Counted from the stretch's first letter, positions 25,133-34,311 are shown. The stretch: 64,000 bases of DNA from an uncultured Bacteroidia bacterium (GCA_902779765.1 CACZCQ010000007.1:50138-114137), one strand, 5' to 3'. Notes: generated by a model not told the origin, from the letters alone. Numbers and translations: made by a program.

Positions 25133-25864
25133 TTATCCGATAATTCCGTTTGCATGAAGGAAGGCGTTGACCGCTGTCGCCACGAAGAGGAAGACAATCA
25201 AGGAGGCCACGATGGCGCCGATAACCTTGAGTCTCTTGAACCATACCTGGTTGTCCCAGCCGACGGTCTGGAACATGCTCCAGAAGCCGTGGCAGAGGTG
25301 GAGCCAGATTGCGGCGAACCATATCAGGTAGATTACAAGCATCCACCACTTGCCGAAGGTCGCGCAGAGGAGATAATAAGGATTATTCTCGAAATCCCCG
25401 ATGCCGAACATTTCAGGAAGCTGCATCTTGGCCCAGAAATGGGACAGATGGAAGAACAGGATTCCAAGGATGACGATTCCGAGGACGAACATGTTCTTGG
25501 CTGCCCAAGAATCGGCGGCGGCTACGCTCTGTGCCTCGTAACGCTTGAGACCACCACGAGCCTTGATGTTCTTCACGGAAATGATGATTCCGTAAAGGAT
25601 ATGGATGAAGAGGCCGAGGGCAAGTATGGGAACCATGATGTCGATGAAGGTCGTGGACATGAAGTCGCACCCAAGCTTGAACAGGCCGTCTCCGGCGGAG
25701 AACAATTTTTCGTCAGCTGCAACTGCACCGAATTTTCCGGTGAACGAGTCGATGACGGAGAAGAAATTGATTGTGCCGTGAAGCAGGAGGAAAAGTACGA
25801 GGAAAGCCCCGCTGACAGCTTGAATAAGCTTCCTGCCGATCGAATAATGGAAAGCGTTAGGCAT
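25133..25864 (-). CDS. sdhC: Succinate dehydrogenase/fumarate reductase cytochrome b subunit, without sdhAB
   Basis: 243 residues, five hydrophobic helices. Membrane anchor of the Bacteroidota-type succinate:quinone oxidoreductase, carrying haem and the quinone site. Seen: YSIGRKLIQAVSGAFLVLFL, LLLHGTINFF, GILFFHLSHFWAKMQ and WLHLCHGFWSMFQTVGW, with four or more His positioned for two haems. In this phylum sdhC normally leads an sdhC-sdhA-sdhB operon. Here its stop is followed after 41 bases by the Trp leader and trpB, and no flavoprotein or iron-sulfur subunit is in the window. It begins 21 bases after the tRNA-Met 3' end, so the tRNAs, sdhC and trpB may share a transcript. Confidence 0.9.
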   Translation of the reverse strand: MPNAFHYSIGRKLIQAVSGAFLVLFLLLHGTINFFSVIDSFTGKFGAVAADEKLFSAGDGLFKLGCDFMSTTFIDIMVPILALGLFIHILYGIIISVKNIKARGGLKRYEAQSVAAADSWAAKNMFVLGIVILGILFFHLSHFWAKMQLPEMFGIGDFENNPYYLLCATFGKWWMLVIYLIWFAAIWLHLCHGFWSMFQTVGWDNQVWFKRLKVIGAIVASLIVFLFVATAVNAFLHANGIIG

Positions 25865-25885
25865 TATCGTAAAGATTTGTGGTAG

Positions 25886-25959
25886 TAGCGGGGGTGGGGC
25901 ATGATCCCACGACCTCCGGATTATGAATCCGACGCTCTAGCCAGCTGAGCTACCCCGCC
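25886..25959 (-). tRNA. tRNA-Met (CAU), elongator type
   Basis: 74 nt with a full cloverleaf: acceptor GGCGGGG/CCCCGCU, D-arm AGCUCAGCUGGCUAGAGC, anticodon stem-loop CGGAUUCAUAAUCCG with CAU, and a GUGGG/CCCAC T-stem. The first base pair is G-U rather than the C-A mismatch of initiator tRNAs, so it is an elongator. A CAU anticodon could also be the lysidine-modified tRNA-Ile2, but the sequence resembles elongator Met of Bacteroides. CCA is not encoded. Confidence 0.9.
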
Positions 25960-26013
25960 ATCATTATATTTAAAAAGCACGGAACGCTTGATGGCAAACG
26001 CCCGTGCCTTAAG

Positions 26014-26084
26014 TTGAGATAGAAGGATTCGAACCCTCACTGACAGAGCCAGAATCTGTAGTGCTACCATTACACCATATCTCA
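26014..26084 (-). tRNA. tRNA-Gln (CUG)
   Basis: 71 nt: acceptor UGAGAUA/UAUCUCA, short D-arm with GGUGUAAUGGUAGC, anticodon stem ACAGA/UCUGU around the loop UUCUGGC (anticodon CUG), and T-loop GGUUCGAAUCC. It lies 54 bases upstream of tRNA-Met on the same strand. CCA is not encoded. Confidence 0.9.
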
Positions 26085-26161
26085 ATGGTTCTTCCCGTGG
26101 TGTTCAAAACACTTCGGGACTGCAAAAATAGAGATTTATCCTGAATCCGCAAAATAATTCG

Positions 26162-26692
26162 CTATTTTTTCCTGGCACCCTTTGCCTTTAGCATGACCGA
26201 TGCCCAGACCTCGCAACCTTCGCCACGGCCCACGAAACCAAGGTGCTCCGTGGTGGTGGCCTTGACGCTTACCTGTGACTTGTCGATGCGCATGATACCG
26301 GCGAGAGTCTCCCTCATCCGGTCTATGTACGGCCTCAGTTTCGGTTCCTGCAACGCAATGGTTATATCCACATTCTCGATCGCATAGCGTCCACCTTTGT
26401 TGAGTTTCCTGTCTCCAAGGAATGAGACCACTTCCGCAAGCAGCTTCTTGCTGTCGATTCCCTTGTATTTCGGATCGCTGTCCGGGAAGTGCTGTCCGAT
26501 GTCACCAAGGGCAGCAGCCCCAAGGAGGGCATCGCAGAGGGCATGGATCGCCACATCTCCGTCGGAATGGGCGACGAACCCCTTCTCTGACGGGATATTG
26601 ACACCACACAGCCACATCGGAAGTCCTTCCTTCAAGGCGTGGACATCATAACCGTTGCCGACCCTGACACTGCTAGAATACAACCAACTCAT
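26162..26692 (-). CDS. ispF: 2-C-methyl-D-erythritol 2,4-cyclodiphosphate synthase
   Basis: 176 residues. Cyclises CDP-methylerythritol phosphate, the product of IspE, in the non-mevalonate isoprenoid pathway; a zinc-dependent trimer. Seen: the metal ligands in GNGYDVHAL, AHSDGDVAIHALCDALLGAA, the loop DIGQHFPDSDPKYKGIDS, and the C-terminal VKATTTEHLGFVGRGEG. Length is slightly above the usual 158-165 because of the N-terminal segment before RVGNGYDVH. ispE is 7 kb away, so the pathway genes are not clustered here. A TAATTTTG box at 26722-26715 on the same strand may be its promoter. Confidence 0.96.
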   Translation of the reverse strand: MSWLYSSSVRVGNGYDVHALKEGLPMWLCGVNIPSEKGFVAHSDGDVAIHALCDALLGAAALGDIGQHFPDSDPKYKGIDSKKLLAEVVSFLGDRKLNKGGRYAIENVDITIALQEPKLRPYIDRMRETLAGIMRIDKSQVSVKATTTEHLGFVGRGEGCEVWASVMLKAKGARKK

Positions 26693-26736
26693 ATTGAAAT
26701 AACGTCTGTCCTGGCAAAATTAAGAAAACAAATCGG

Positions 26737-26744
26737 TATATTTG
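26737..26744 (+). promoter_or_regulatory. -7 box immediately before the DAACS symporter gene
   Basis: TATATTTG ends only 7 bases before ATG 26752. If transcription begins the usual few bases downstream, the message would have almost no 5' leader. Confidence 0.5.
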
Positions 26745-26751
26745 TAGTATC

Positions 26752-27951
26752 ATGAAAGATTACGGCCAGACTCTCTTACTCCTGCTCGGCGTAGCCATCG
26801 GTGCTGTCTGCGGTCTCATTTTCGGGCCCGGAGCATCACTGGTCAGACCCATCGGAGAAATGTTCCTGAACCTGATGTTCGTGCTGGTCATTCCACTGGT
26901 ATTCTTCAGCATCGCCTCTTCCGTTAAGCGCATGACGGATGAAAGGAAAGTCTGGAGAGTCCTGGGATGGTCCATACTGGTCTTTTTCATCACATCCGTA
27001 GTCGCCGGCGTCCTTACCTGGCTTGTCTGCGAGTTCTGGAACCCCCTGGGGCAGTTCGCCACAAAGATCCCCCCTGAGAGATCCGGAGTAGCCGGCCTTG
27101 CCTTGGCCGGAAAATCCTTCCTGCAGACGGTGGAGAATCTCTTCACGGTAGGAGACCTGCATCATTTGCTGACCCGCGAGAACTTGCTTCCCCTCATCGT
27201 ATTCTCCGCTTTCTTCGGGGCCGCCACATCGCTTTGCGGGAAGAAGGGAGAGCCCATGTCGAACCTTCTCGACAGCGGCATGTCAGTGATGATGGGATTC
27301 ATGAGGCTGCTTATGTATGCGGCTCCCATCTGCCTTGGATGTTATTTCGCCGACCTTGTCGGCAACCTGGGAGGACAGTTCCTGGGAAGCTACCTCAACA
27401 GCCTCCTCATCTTGGTCGCGGTATCTATATTCCTGTATTTCGGAGTCAATTCCCTCTACATTTTCCTTGCCGGCGGAAAGAAGCTTCTGGGCTCTTACTG
27501 GGGCAGCATTGCAGGTCCTTCCCTTATGGCGATATCCACCTGCTCTAGTGCCGCCACCATCCCTTCAGGAATCGAAGCCGTCAAGAGGATGGGTGCCAAT
27601 GACACCATCGCAGAGTCCGTAATCCCCTTGGGAATAAACATACACAAGGACGGGTCGGTTGTCTCAGGCGTGCTGAAGACCATCTTCGTGGTGGCGTTCT
27701 TCGGCCTGACGGGCTATGGCTGCCCTGAGATAGTGGGGATAGCCATCCTCACCAGTATAGTCGTGGGAGCGGTTCCCGTGGGAGGAATGACCGGAGAGAT
27801 CCTGATATGTTCAATCCTCGGCGTGGATGCCGGATTCGCCGCGACCCTTCTGGTGATAAGCACATTGGTAGATATTCCGGCGACCCTGATAAATACGGCT
27901 GACAATATCGTCAGTGCAGTCTGGGTCGACAAGCTCTGCAGGAAATCATGA
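26752..27951 (+). CDS. Dicarboxylate/amino acid:cation symporter (DAACS family)
   Basis: 399 residues with about eight helices and two re-entrant loops. Family members take up dicarboxylates, glutamate/aspartate or serine/threonine with Na+ or H+. Seen: MFLNLMFVLVIPLVFFSIAS, the serine-rich re-entrant loop STCSSAATIPSGIEAVKRMG, the NIHKDGSVVSGV stretch at the position of the NMDG motif, and GGMTGEILICSILGVDAG. The usual NMDGT is replaced by NIHKDGS, so the substrate cannot be read directly. metX overlaps its stop by 4 bases (ATGA); this pairing suggests uptake of an amino acid or dicarboxylate linked to methionine metabolism, an inference only. Confidence 0.88.
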   Translation: MKDYGQTLLLLLGVAIGAVCGLIFGPGASLVRPIGEMFLNLMFVLVIPLVFFSIASSVKRMTDERKVWRVLGWSILVFFITSVVAGVLTWLVCEFWNPLGQFATKIPPERSGVAGLALAGKSFLQTVENLFTVGDLHHLLTRENLLPLIVFSAFFGAATSLCGKKGEPMSNLLDSGMSVMMGFMRLLMYAAPICLGCYFADLVGNLGGQFLGSYLNSLLILVAVSIFLYFGVNSLYIFLAGGKKLLGSYWGSIAGPSLMAISTCSSAATIPSGIEAVKRMGANDTIAESVIPLGINIHKDGSVVSGVLKTIFVVAFFGLTGYGCPEIVGIAILTSIVVGAVPVGGMTGEILICSILGVDAGFAATLLVISTLVDIPATLINTADNIVSAVWVDKLCRKS

Positions 27952-28967
27952 TCAAGCATATATACAGACATCAAGGTCCTTTCAGCTTCGAGGCGGGAGG
28001 AAGCATCGATAATCTGGAAGTCGTATACCATACATCCCCCTGGGAATATACCCCCGGAAAAAAAGTAATCTGGCTGTGCCACGCGCTTACCGCTTCTTCC
28101 GATGCGGAAGGCGAATGGTGGCCTGCTCTGGTTGGACCCGGAAAAACCATTGACACCGACAGGTACTACGTCATCTGTGCGAATGTACTGGGCTCCGCAT
28201 GCGGATCTTCCGGACCGGCTTCCGTCAACCCCAAGACCAGGAAACCTTATTTCTTCGATTTCCCGAAGGTTACGGTACACGACACTGTCCGGGCCTTTGA
28301 CCTTCTGCGCGAACATCTGGGAATCAAGAATATAGACATGATAGTCAGTACCTCGATGGGTGGTTTCATGACCTTCGACTGGCTGGCCTGGAAGCCGGAG
28401 CTGTTCACCGGCAAGGTCTTCTTCATCGCCACCGGTGCCAGGGTTACCCCATGGCTCACGGGCTTCAATTCCGCGATGAAGATGGCCCTGTATGCCGATC
28501 CAACCTTCAAGGAACACAAGAGCCTGAAAGGAGGGATGGACGGTCTCAAGGCAGCCAGGACCATCGCATTGCTGACCTATCGTTGCGAGGAAGGACTGTT
28601 CAAGCAGGAAGAAGATTCTCCCGACGTGATGTTCGCAGACAAGGCCGGCTCCTATTACCGCCATCAGAGTTCTAAATTCGTCAAGGACTGGGATGCATAT
28701 TCATACCTTTACGTCTGCGACGAAGTGGACAGTAATAATGTAGGACGCGGGCGTGGCGGCGTTGAAAAGGTCCTCAATGCGATCAAGGCCGACTGTACCT
28801 TCGTCTGCATGTCCTCGGATGAACTCTTCCCTCCCGAGGATATGAAACCCTGGTCCGAGATGATTCCGGGAGCCAGGTATTTCCAAATAGAAACGCCCTA
28901 CGGCCATGACGGTTTCCTTATCGAAACCGAAGCCATAGGGCGCATACTCGCACCTGCTTTGCCTTAG
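27948..28967 (+). CDS. metX: Homoserine O-acetyltransferase family alpha/beta-hydrolase
   Basis: 339 residues. MetX acylates homoserine at the first committed step of methionine biosynthesis. Seen: the oxyanion region WLCHALTASSDAEGEWW, NVLGSACGSSGPASVNP, the nucleophile elbow VSTSMGGFMTFDW, and the C-terminal catalytic His in YGHDGFLIE. The elbow reads STSMGG rather than the common GGSMGG, with a Ser still at the nucleophile place. Some members of the family use succinyl-CoA or act on serine, so the acyl donor and acceptor are inferred. It overlaps the symporter gene by 4 bases and, tail to tail, the dipeptidase gene by 4 bases. Confidence 0.85.
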   Translation: MIKHIYRHQGPFSFEAGGSIDNLEVVYHTSPWEYTPGKKVIWLCHALTASSDAEGEWWPALVGPGKTIDTDRYYVICANVLGSACGSSGPASVNPKTRKPYFFDFPKVTVHDTVRAFDLLREHLGIKNIDMIVSTSMGGFMTFDWLAWKPELFTGKVFFIATGARVTPWLTGFNSAMKMALYADPTFKEHKSLKGGMDGLKAARTIALLTYRCEEGLFKQEEDSPDVMFADKAGSYYRHQSSKFVKDWDAYSYLYVCDEVDSNNVGRGRGGVEKVLNAIKADCTFVCMSSDELFPPEDMKPWSEMIPGARYFQIETPYGHDGFLIETEAIGRILAPALP

Positions 28968-30517
28968 AAGCCGCGGCCGTGCTTCATCCAGAGGTCTTCC
29001 TCCAGCTTTTTCCAAAGGTCTGCGGCAGCTTTGTAAATCTTTGCCGTGTAGGCGTTCAGATTCTCCGTGGAAGGATTCTTCTCAACTTCAGGAAGTCCCT
29101 CGAAACCAAGGTCTTCGATGGTTTGTACATCCTTCATCACCCTTTCCTTGTTGGTCTGCCAGGCAACCGTTGCAAGACGGTTCGGCCTTCGGAAAGTCCA
29201 TAGCGCCCCATCGGGAACATAGCGGCGCATGCCGCAGGTATCGAATGCCGCAGGAAGCTCGGTAGTTCCGCTGAAAATCGGGAAGCGGGGGCTCTCTCCG
29301 GGATTGTCAAGGGCATACCAGCAGATTCCTCCTACCTGATCCGGAAGCCAGTCGCGTGCCTGGATAACGGTTGAGTGTGAACACCAGGCGACGGCAAGGG
29401 TCCTGGTGAATTCGACGGTTCCGGGAGCAATGGTATTGAGCATATTCCTGGTGTCGGTAGTGAGCCAGGGATTGGCCACGGGACTCACTGTCTTGGTGGC
29501 AGGCTGGTCTCCCTTAGCAGGTACTTCCACCAGCACATTCTTGGTCATGTCGAATTCAAGCCCCTCATAGGTTCCGCGCAGGATCTCCATGACCTTCCTC
29601 ACATCCACCTTCTCGTCCGGCTTGACGGAGAAAGGAAGCTCGGGAGCATCATAGGAAAGGTGAAGCGAAGGGGCCAGGGTGCTGAGGGCCACGAACTCCC
29701 TCTCCTTGAAATTCCTGCCGTCACCGTAGGAACTGTGGTAGGCCTTCCAGAACACGAAGTCACCCTGACCGTCCCAGAGGCCGTATTCCCTGGCCACCGC
29801 TTCGACATTGTCGGATGCCATGAAATAATCCTTGTTCTTCCTGTCGATCCTGCCGATCCTGGGGATGTTTGCAGAAATGGCGACTTCATCATCGGGCACT
29901 CTCTGGGCGGCCCAAACGGCACCGACCTTACCCCGGCCGCAGCCAAGGATCTCGAAGAACCAGGCCTCTTTCTTGTCGATCACGGTAATGCATTCGCCTC
30001 CGTCGGCATAGCCGTATTTCTCGGCCAGCTCTCCCATCATCCGGACGGCGTCGCGGGCATTGTCGCAGCGCTGGAGGGCTATCCTCTGAAGTTCTTCGAT
30101 CAGGAACATGCTGCTACCGTTCCGTAGGGTGTCAGGACCGCTGAACGTGGTCTCGCCCATCGCCACCTGCTTCTCGTTCATGCAGGGATAGGCAGTGTTG
30201 AGATAGGCATAGGTATGACGTGCCTGCGGTATCTGTCCTGCATAACGGACGCCGGTGGTATCTCCGTCGAAAGCCGTCCTGCGGGTGTTCTTGAATATGT
30301 CCACCATTTCCTTGCGGCCATGGTCGGCAGCAGGGACGACCTTTATCCAGGTACGTGAGACCCCGTCGCAGGTGTGGGACGTTATGACCGAACCGTCGGC
30401 AGAGGCAAGACGGCCCACTACCAGGCTGGTACATTCATCCCTTGAATACTCATCATCCTGTCCCCAGGCCGAGAACACGCAGCAAAGGGCTACGGCACAC
30501 ACTATGAATCTTTTCAT
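28964..30517 (-). CDS. C69-family dipeptidase, secreted
   Basis: 517 residues with a signal peptide (cleavage after AWGQ, about residue 20). C69 peptidases are N-terminal-nucleophile hydrolases that split dipeptides; the Cys at about 29 in SRDECTSLVVG is the likely nucleophile. Further family motifs: RLASADGSVITSHTCDG, YGYADGGECITVIDKKEAWF and GRIDRKNKDYFMASDNVEAV. As the Cys is not the mature N-terminus after signal removal, a short propeptide may be trimmed. Probable role: finishing digestion of peptides in the periplasm. The downstream end overlaps metX by 4 bases. Confidence 0.92.
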   Translation of the reverse strand: MKRFIVCAVALCCVFSAWGQDDEYSRDECTSLVVGRLASADGSVITSHTCDGVSRTWIKVVPAADHGRKEMVDIFKNTRRTAFDGDTTGVRYAGQIPQARHTYAYLNTAYPCMNEKQVAMGETTFSGPDTLRNGSSMFLIEELQRIALQRCDNARDAVRMMGELAEKYGYADGGECITVIDKKEAWFFEILGCGRGKVGAVWAAQRVPDDEVAISANIPRIGRIDRKNKDYFMASDNVEAVAREYGLWDGQGDFVFWKAYHSSYGDGRNFKEREFVALSTLAPSLHLSYDAPELPFSVKPDEKVDVRKVMEILRGTYEGLEFDMTKNVLVEVPAKGDQPATKTVSPVANPWLTTDTRNMLNTIAPGTVEFTRTLAVAWCSHSTVIQARDWLPDQVGGICWYALDNPGESPRFPIFSGTTELPAAFDTCGMRRYVPDGALWTFRRPNRLATVAWQTNKERVMKDVQTIEDLGFEGLPEVEKNPSTENLNAYTAKIYKAAADLWKKLEEDLWMKHGRGF

Positions 30518-30546
30518 AACCGATATTCAAAGTAACTTATTATCAA

Positions 30547-32400
30547 CTATTTGGAAAACAGTTCAAGGATATATGATCCCCTGGCCGGCACATGGAGCCT
30601 GTCCCCGAGGTCGAAGACCTTGCCGGTGACCACATCCTTACCGGAATCAAAACCTCCGGTCACGTCAGAATACCTGGACATGTCGATGTCCACATCCCTG
30701 TCTGTTCCGCTGAGGATGACCAGGACCGTTTCTTCCCCGCTCCGGCGGGCATAGACATAACAATTGCCGTATTGGGCCAATGGCGCATACTGCGTCATGG
30801 TCCCGGAGGTTACGGCCCTGGAAGTCTTCCTCCAGGTAAGTATCTTCTGCATGTAGGAATATGCCTCCTGCTCCTCTGGAGTCCTTCCTTCCCTGATGAA
30901 CACGCTCCTAGGATCTCCCGGCCATCCGCCCGGCATGTCCTTGCGTATCGCTCCGTCACCCTGGGCCTTGGTGGCCTTGAACAGGAGTTCAGTGCCATAA
31001 TAGACCTGGGGGATTCCGCGGGTAGTGAGCAGGAAGGCTATTCCCTGCTTGTATCGGTTCAGGCCTTCGTCCTCGACGCGGGAGAAGCGGCCCAGGTCGT
31101 GATTGTCCAGGAATACGAGCACGTTGGACGGATCCGGATACAGGAAATCGTTGGCCATCGAGACATAGATGTTGAACAGTCCTTTCGCCGCACCGTCATC
31201 TGACCGGCTCTCCTGGGTGAATGCTTCCGGTGCGATGAAGGCCAGGTTGAAGTCCATCACGCTCTTGAGGTGGGAATCATATTCCTTGTTCAGGACGCTT
31301 CCTGCCTGCCACCAGGCCGGGAATCCGCTTCCGACGGGATACCATGTTTCACCGGTGATGTTGAATTCGGGATATTCCTCCATTGTCTCCTTGCACCATC
31401 TGGCCGCGAAAATGGGATCCATGTAAGGATGGGTGTCCTGGCGGACTCCGTCGATCCTGGCATATTCAATCCACCAGATGCAGTTCTGGATGAGATAGTT
31501 GGCAACGAGCGGATTCCTGTGGTTCAAGTCCGGCATCCCCCTGTTGAACCACCCGTCGGAGAAGAGTTTCCGCTCGGAAGGAGCAGCATGCGGATCGACC
31601 GCAGTCCATTTGTTGTGGCTGGTTCCCACGAAGGTGTTGTCGAAGTTCAGCCAGTCCCCACAAGGAAGGTCGTTCATCCACCAATGGGCGCCGCCGCAGT
31701 GATTGAATATCATGTCCATCACGACCTTCATTCCGTTGTCATGGGCCTTCCGGATGAAAGCGATATATTCTTCCATGGTTCCGAAACGGGGGTCCACCGA
31801 ATAATAGTCGGTAATTGCGTAGCCGTGATAGGTCCTTGCGGAATTCTCCTGGACCGGATTGAGCCAGATGGTCGTGATTCCGAGGTCCTTGATGTAGTCG
31901 AGATGGTCGGATACGCCCTTGATGTCGCCGCCGTGGCGGCCGCCGTCGCGAGTCCTGTCAGGGTTGGCCCCTCCGATGGTATCGTTGGAAGGGTCGCCGT
32001 TGGCAAACCGGTCAGGAGTGATGAGATAAAGGACGTCTTCCGGTCCGAAGCCCATGGCTCCGGGCTCGGTGTCCCTCTCCTTCAGTTCATACTGCCGTAC
32101 GGTCTTCTGCCCGTCCTGTTCGAATATTATGTCGAAGGTTCCCGGTTTGGCCTTTGAAGATATCTCGAGATTGATGAAAAGGTAGTTGGAGTTCTCGGGC
32201 CTGATGATTTCTCCGATGGTTATTCCTTTTTGTTTCAGGGACACCTTCGCGCTGCCTATATCCTTGCCGTGGACCAGGAGCTGCAGCGAATGGTTTTTCA
32301 TGCCGACCCACCAGAAAGGCGGTTCGATCCTGTCTATCTCCGCAGCGTATGCCGATACAAGGAAGCAAAGGCCTGCGAAGATGGAAAGCATCTTTTTCAT
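30547..32400 (-). CDS. GH13 cyclomaltodextrinase/neopullulanase-like enzyme, secreted
   Basis: 617 residues with a signal peptide (MKKMLSIFAGLCFLVSAYA). The N-terminal beta domain (IEPPFWWVGMKNHSLQLLVH) is the cyclomaltodextrinase-type N-domain. The GH13 barrel has region I DMIFNH, region II GVRQDTHPYM (nucleophile Asp), region III ITGETW (acid/base Glu) and region IV FLDNHD. The substrate would be alpha-glucans or cyclodextrins in the periplasm, as for SusA of Bacteroides. Region II has Gln before the nucleophile where Ile, Leu or Met is usual. No SusC/SusD genes adjoin it. The S41 gene lies 6 bases upstream. Confidence 0.92.
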   Translation of the reverse strand: MKKMLSIFAGLCFLVSAYAAEIDRIEPPFWWVGMKNHSLQLLVHGKDIGSAKVSLKQKGITIGEIIRPENSNYLFINLEISSKAKPGTFDIIFEQDGQKTVRQYELKERDTEPGAMGFGPEDVLYLITPDRFANGDPSNDTIGGANPDRTRDGGRHGGDIKGVSDHLDYIKDLGITTIWLNPVQENSARTYHGYAITDYYSVDPRFGTMEEYIAFIRKAHDNGMKVVMDMIFNHCGGAHWWMNDLPCGDWLNFDNTFVGTSHNKWTAVDPHAAPSERKLFSDGWFNRGMPDLNHRNPLVANYLIQNCIWWIEYARIDGVRQDTHPYMDPIFAARWCKETMEEYPEFNITGETWYPVGSGFPAWWQAGSVLNKEYDSHLKSVMDFNLAFIAPEAFTQESRSDDGAAKGLFNIYVSMANDFLYPDPSNVLVFLDNHDLGRFSRVEDEGLNRYKQGIAFLLTTRGIPQVYYGTELLFKATKAQGDGAIRKDMPGGWPGDPRSVFIREGRTPEEQEAYSYMQKILTWRKTSRAVTSGTMTQYAPLAQYGNCYVYARRSGEETVLVILSGTDRDVDIDMSRYSDVTGGFDSGKDVVTGKVFDLGDRLHVPARGSYILELFSK

Positions 32401-32406
32401 AACCGG

Positions 32407-34278
32407 CTAATTGGATTTATCCTTGACCATCTGTCCGACCCTTTCGATATCGTAGAAACGTCTGTAGTTCTTGACAGACATCTTCGTATTGTTGGGGCCT
32501 TCGAGTTCTACCTTGTCATCGTTGGCGATCGGGATGTCGGGGGCGATTCCGGCATCGATATTCTCACCGGCAAGGGTATTGAGCCTGGCCCTGAACGATG
32601 AGATCTGGAAGCAGAAACCGTCGGCTGTACACATCGCCTGGATGGCGCAGCTTCCGCCTCCCGAGGTCTCTCCAACCACAGGCACTCCGGCGTCCTTGAG
32701 CATCGAGGGGAAGAGGTTTCCACAGGAGAAGGACACGTTGGAGGAAAGTACCGCGAAGTTGAGATTGTAATGGACATCCTTGTCCTTCTCATCGAAAACA
32801 CCGTCGAAATTCCTGTCGACCTCGTATTCGACAAGGGCCCTCTGGCCGGTCAGGGGGTTGTCGTGGCAGAGATAGCTCTTGTCCATGATGAGTGATGTCA
32901 TGGCCATGACGATATCGGCCGATCCGCCTCCGTTGGAGGTGATGTCGACAATGAAGTTCTCCACCTCCGGGTCAGCCTCCGCCTTGTTCAGGGCGTCGAG
33001 GAATATGACCATGGAGTCTCCATTGTTGTCCTTGATGTTCGGCTTCGGCCCCTTCCCGGCATAATATGCGTTCCAGGCATCCTCGGCCCTTGTATTGAAC
33101 GAGTTGAACACACAGACAGCCGTGTTGCCTCTCTTGATGTAGGTGTCCTGGGTACCATAGCACTCGGGACGCTGCTGGCGGACCGCCATGACATCCATGG
33201 AGCGGTTACCCATGCTGGCGCGGCCGTCCCTGATGGCATTCATGACATCGGAATGCTTCTCCTGGATACCGCGTACGGCGGTGAGAAGGTCCTCGTATTT
33301 GGAACGGTCGCGTCCCATGGCTGATGAAATATCCATGGAGGTGTGGCCGTCGTAGTAAAGGGCGTTCAACCCTGCCATTCCGACGAAGTATTCCGCCAGA
33401 TCGGTGGATTTGAGAAGCTTCTTGATGGCGGGTCCTGCCGCCAGGTCCTCTTCAAGGGTCCTGTCCATTCCTTTGGCCTTCAATGTCCCATCAAGGGCGA
33501 CGCGGCCGGGATGGCCGTAGAAATGGTCCATAGCGAAGCAAAGTTCCCTGTAGGCGAATTCGGCCATGGACTCCGAACGGGTCTTCCTGGAAAGGAGGAC
33601 ATTGTTGTACTCGGGGTCTATCCTTGCAAGGCTTATCTCATTGACGGAAGTATTTGCGACTACCTTCTCACCATTGAATCCGGCATGGTGATAGAAGAGG
33701 TCCGAATACATGTCAGCCAGAGTGGCGAAGGGGAAATAGACCGTCCCCTTTCCGTCGGCGTGGATATCTATTCCGTATTTCGCGAAATCCAGGGTGACCG
33801 TGGAAGTCGCCGGAGTATACCGGATGCTCTTGTAGCGGACGAAGGGCATCCCGTCATAATAGACGTTGGCCATACCGGGCTGGAGAAGGCCCATCATATT
33901 CGTGAACGCATCGAAATCAGAGGAAACGAAAACATCCTTGTTGACGTTCACCACCGCCTTTGCGTCTCCGTTCGCTAGGGTATATTCACCGACTCCGGTG
34001 TGGGTCACCGTCATCGTAGAGCCGGGAAGGACTATCGACTGGAAATCAGCCGCCGAGATGTAGGCAACATCGGGAAGGTCATTGTAGAAACGCAGGGTGA
34101 CCTCTCCGTCCGGAGCGACCTTTGTCACGACCGGGACTGTCTTCTCCGTGTAAGCTCCGCCGTCTGGCTGGTCATCAGCTACCGCGCGACGGGTTGAAAC
34201 TGCCTTGGGACCGCATGATGAAACGATCATCATGGCAGCCATGATGGGGATGATGTAAGTTCTGTTTATCATGATCAT
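32407..34278 (-). CDS. S41-family peptidase lipoprotein
   Basis: 623 residues with a lipoprotein signal (MAAMMIVSSCGPKA). The C-terminal half is a tail-specific-protease-like S41 domain: FIVDITSNGGGSADIVMAM, AVLSSNVSFSCGNLFPSML at the nucleophile Ser position, and VVGETSGGGSC. The N-terminal half (to about 330) is beta-rich and not recognised; no clear PDZ domain was found. S41 peptidases of this kind in Bacteroidota are periplasmic or surface proteins of unclear substrate. The catalytic Lys was not identified. A good promoter box lies 25 bases upstream. Confidence 0.82.
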   Translation of the reverse strand: MIMINRTYIIPIMAAMMIVSSCGPKAVSTRRAVADDQPDGGAYTEKTVPVVTKVAPDGEVTLRFYNDLPDVAYISAADFQSIVLPGSTMTVTHTGVGEYTLANGDAKAVVNVNKDVFVSSDFDAFTNMMGLLQPGMANVYYDGMPFVRYKSIRYTPATSTVTLDFAKYGIDIHADGKGTVYFPFATLADMYSDLFYHHAGFNGEKVVANTSVNEISLARIDPEYNNVLLSRKTRSESMAEFAYRELCFAMDHFYGHPGRVALDGTLKAKGMDRTLEEDLAAGPAIKKLLKSTDLAEYFVGMAGLNALYYDGHTSMDISSAMGRDRSKYEDLLTAVRGIQEKHSDVMNAIRDGRASMGNRSMDVMAVRQQRPECYGTQDTYIKRGNTAVCVFNSFNTRAEDAWNAYYAGKGPKPNIKDNNGDSMVIFLDALNKAEADPEVENFIVDITSNGGGSADIVMAMTSLIMDKSYLCHDNPLTGQRALVEYEVDRNFDGVFDEKDKDVHYNLNFAVLSSNVSFSCGNLFPSMLKDAGVPVVGETSGGGSCAIQAMCTADGFCFQISSFRARLNTLAGENIDAGIAPDIPIANDDKVELEGPNNTKMSVKNYRRFYDIERVGQMVKDKSN

Positions 34279-34303
34279 TATATTGAAAATGCCGATTGAT
34301 TTT

Positions 34304-34311
34304 CAAATATA
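34304..34311 (-). promoter_or_regulatory. -7 box for the S41 peptidase gene
   Basis: On the minus strand TATATTTG (TAnnTTTG) ends 25 bases before ATG 34278, in the 44-base gap after the tolC-like gene. Confidence 0.5.

Noticed and set aside
25886-25959. tRNA-Ile2 (CAU, lysidine) or initiator tRNA-Met
   Set aside because: The G-U first pair rules out the initiator form, and the overall sequence is closer to elongator Met; Ile2 cannot be excluded fully.
26094-26118. Hairpin CCCGTGGTGTT/AACACTTCGGG beside tRNA-Gln as a terminator
   Set aside because: The stem has mismatches and neither strand has a T-run directly after it.
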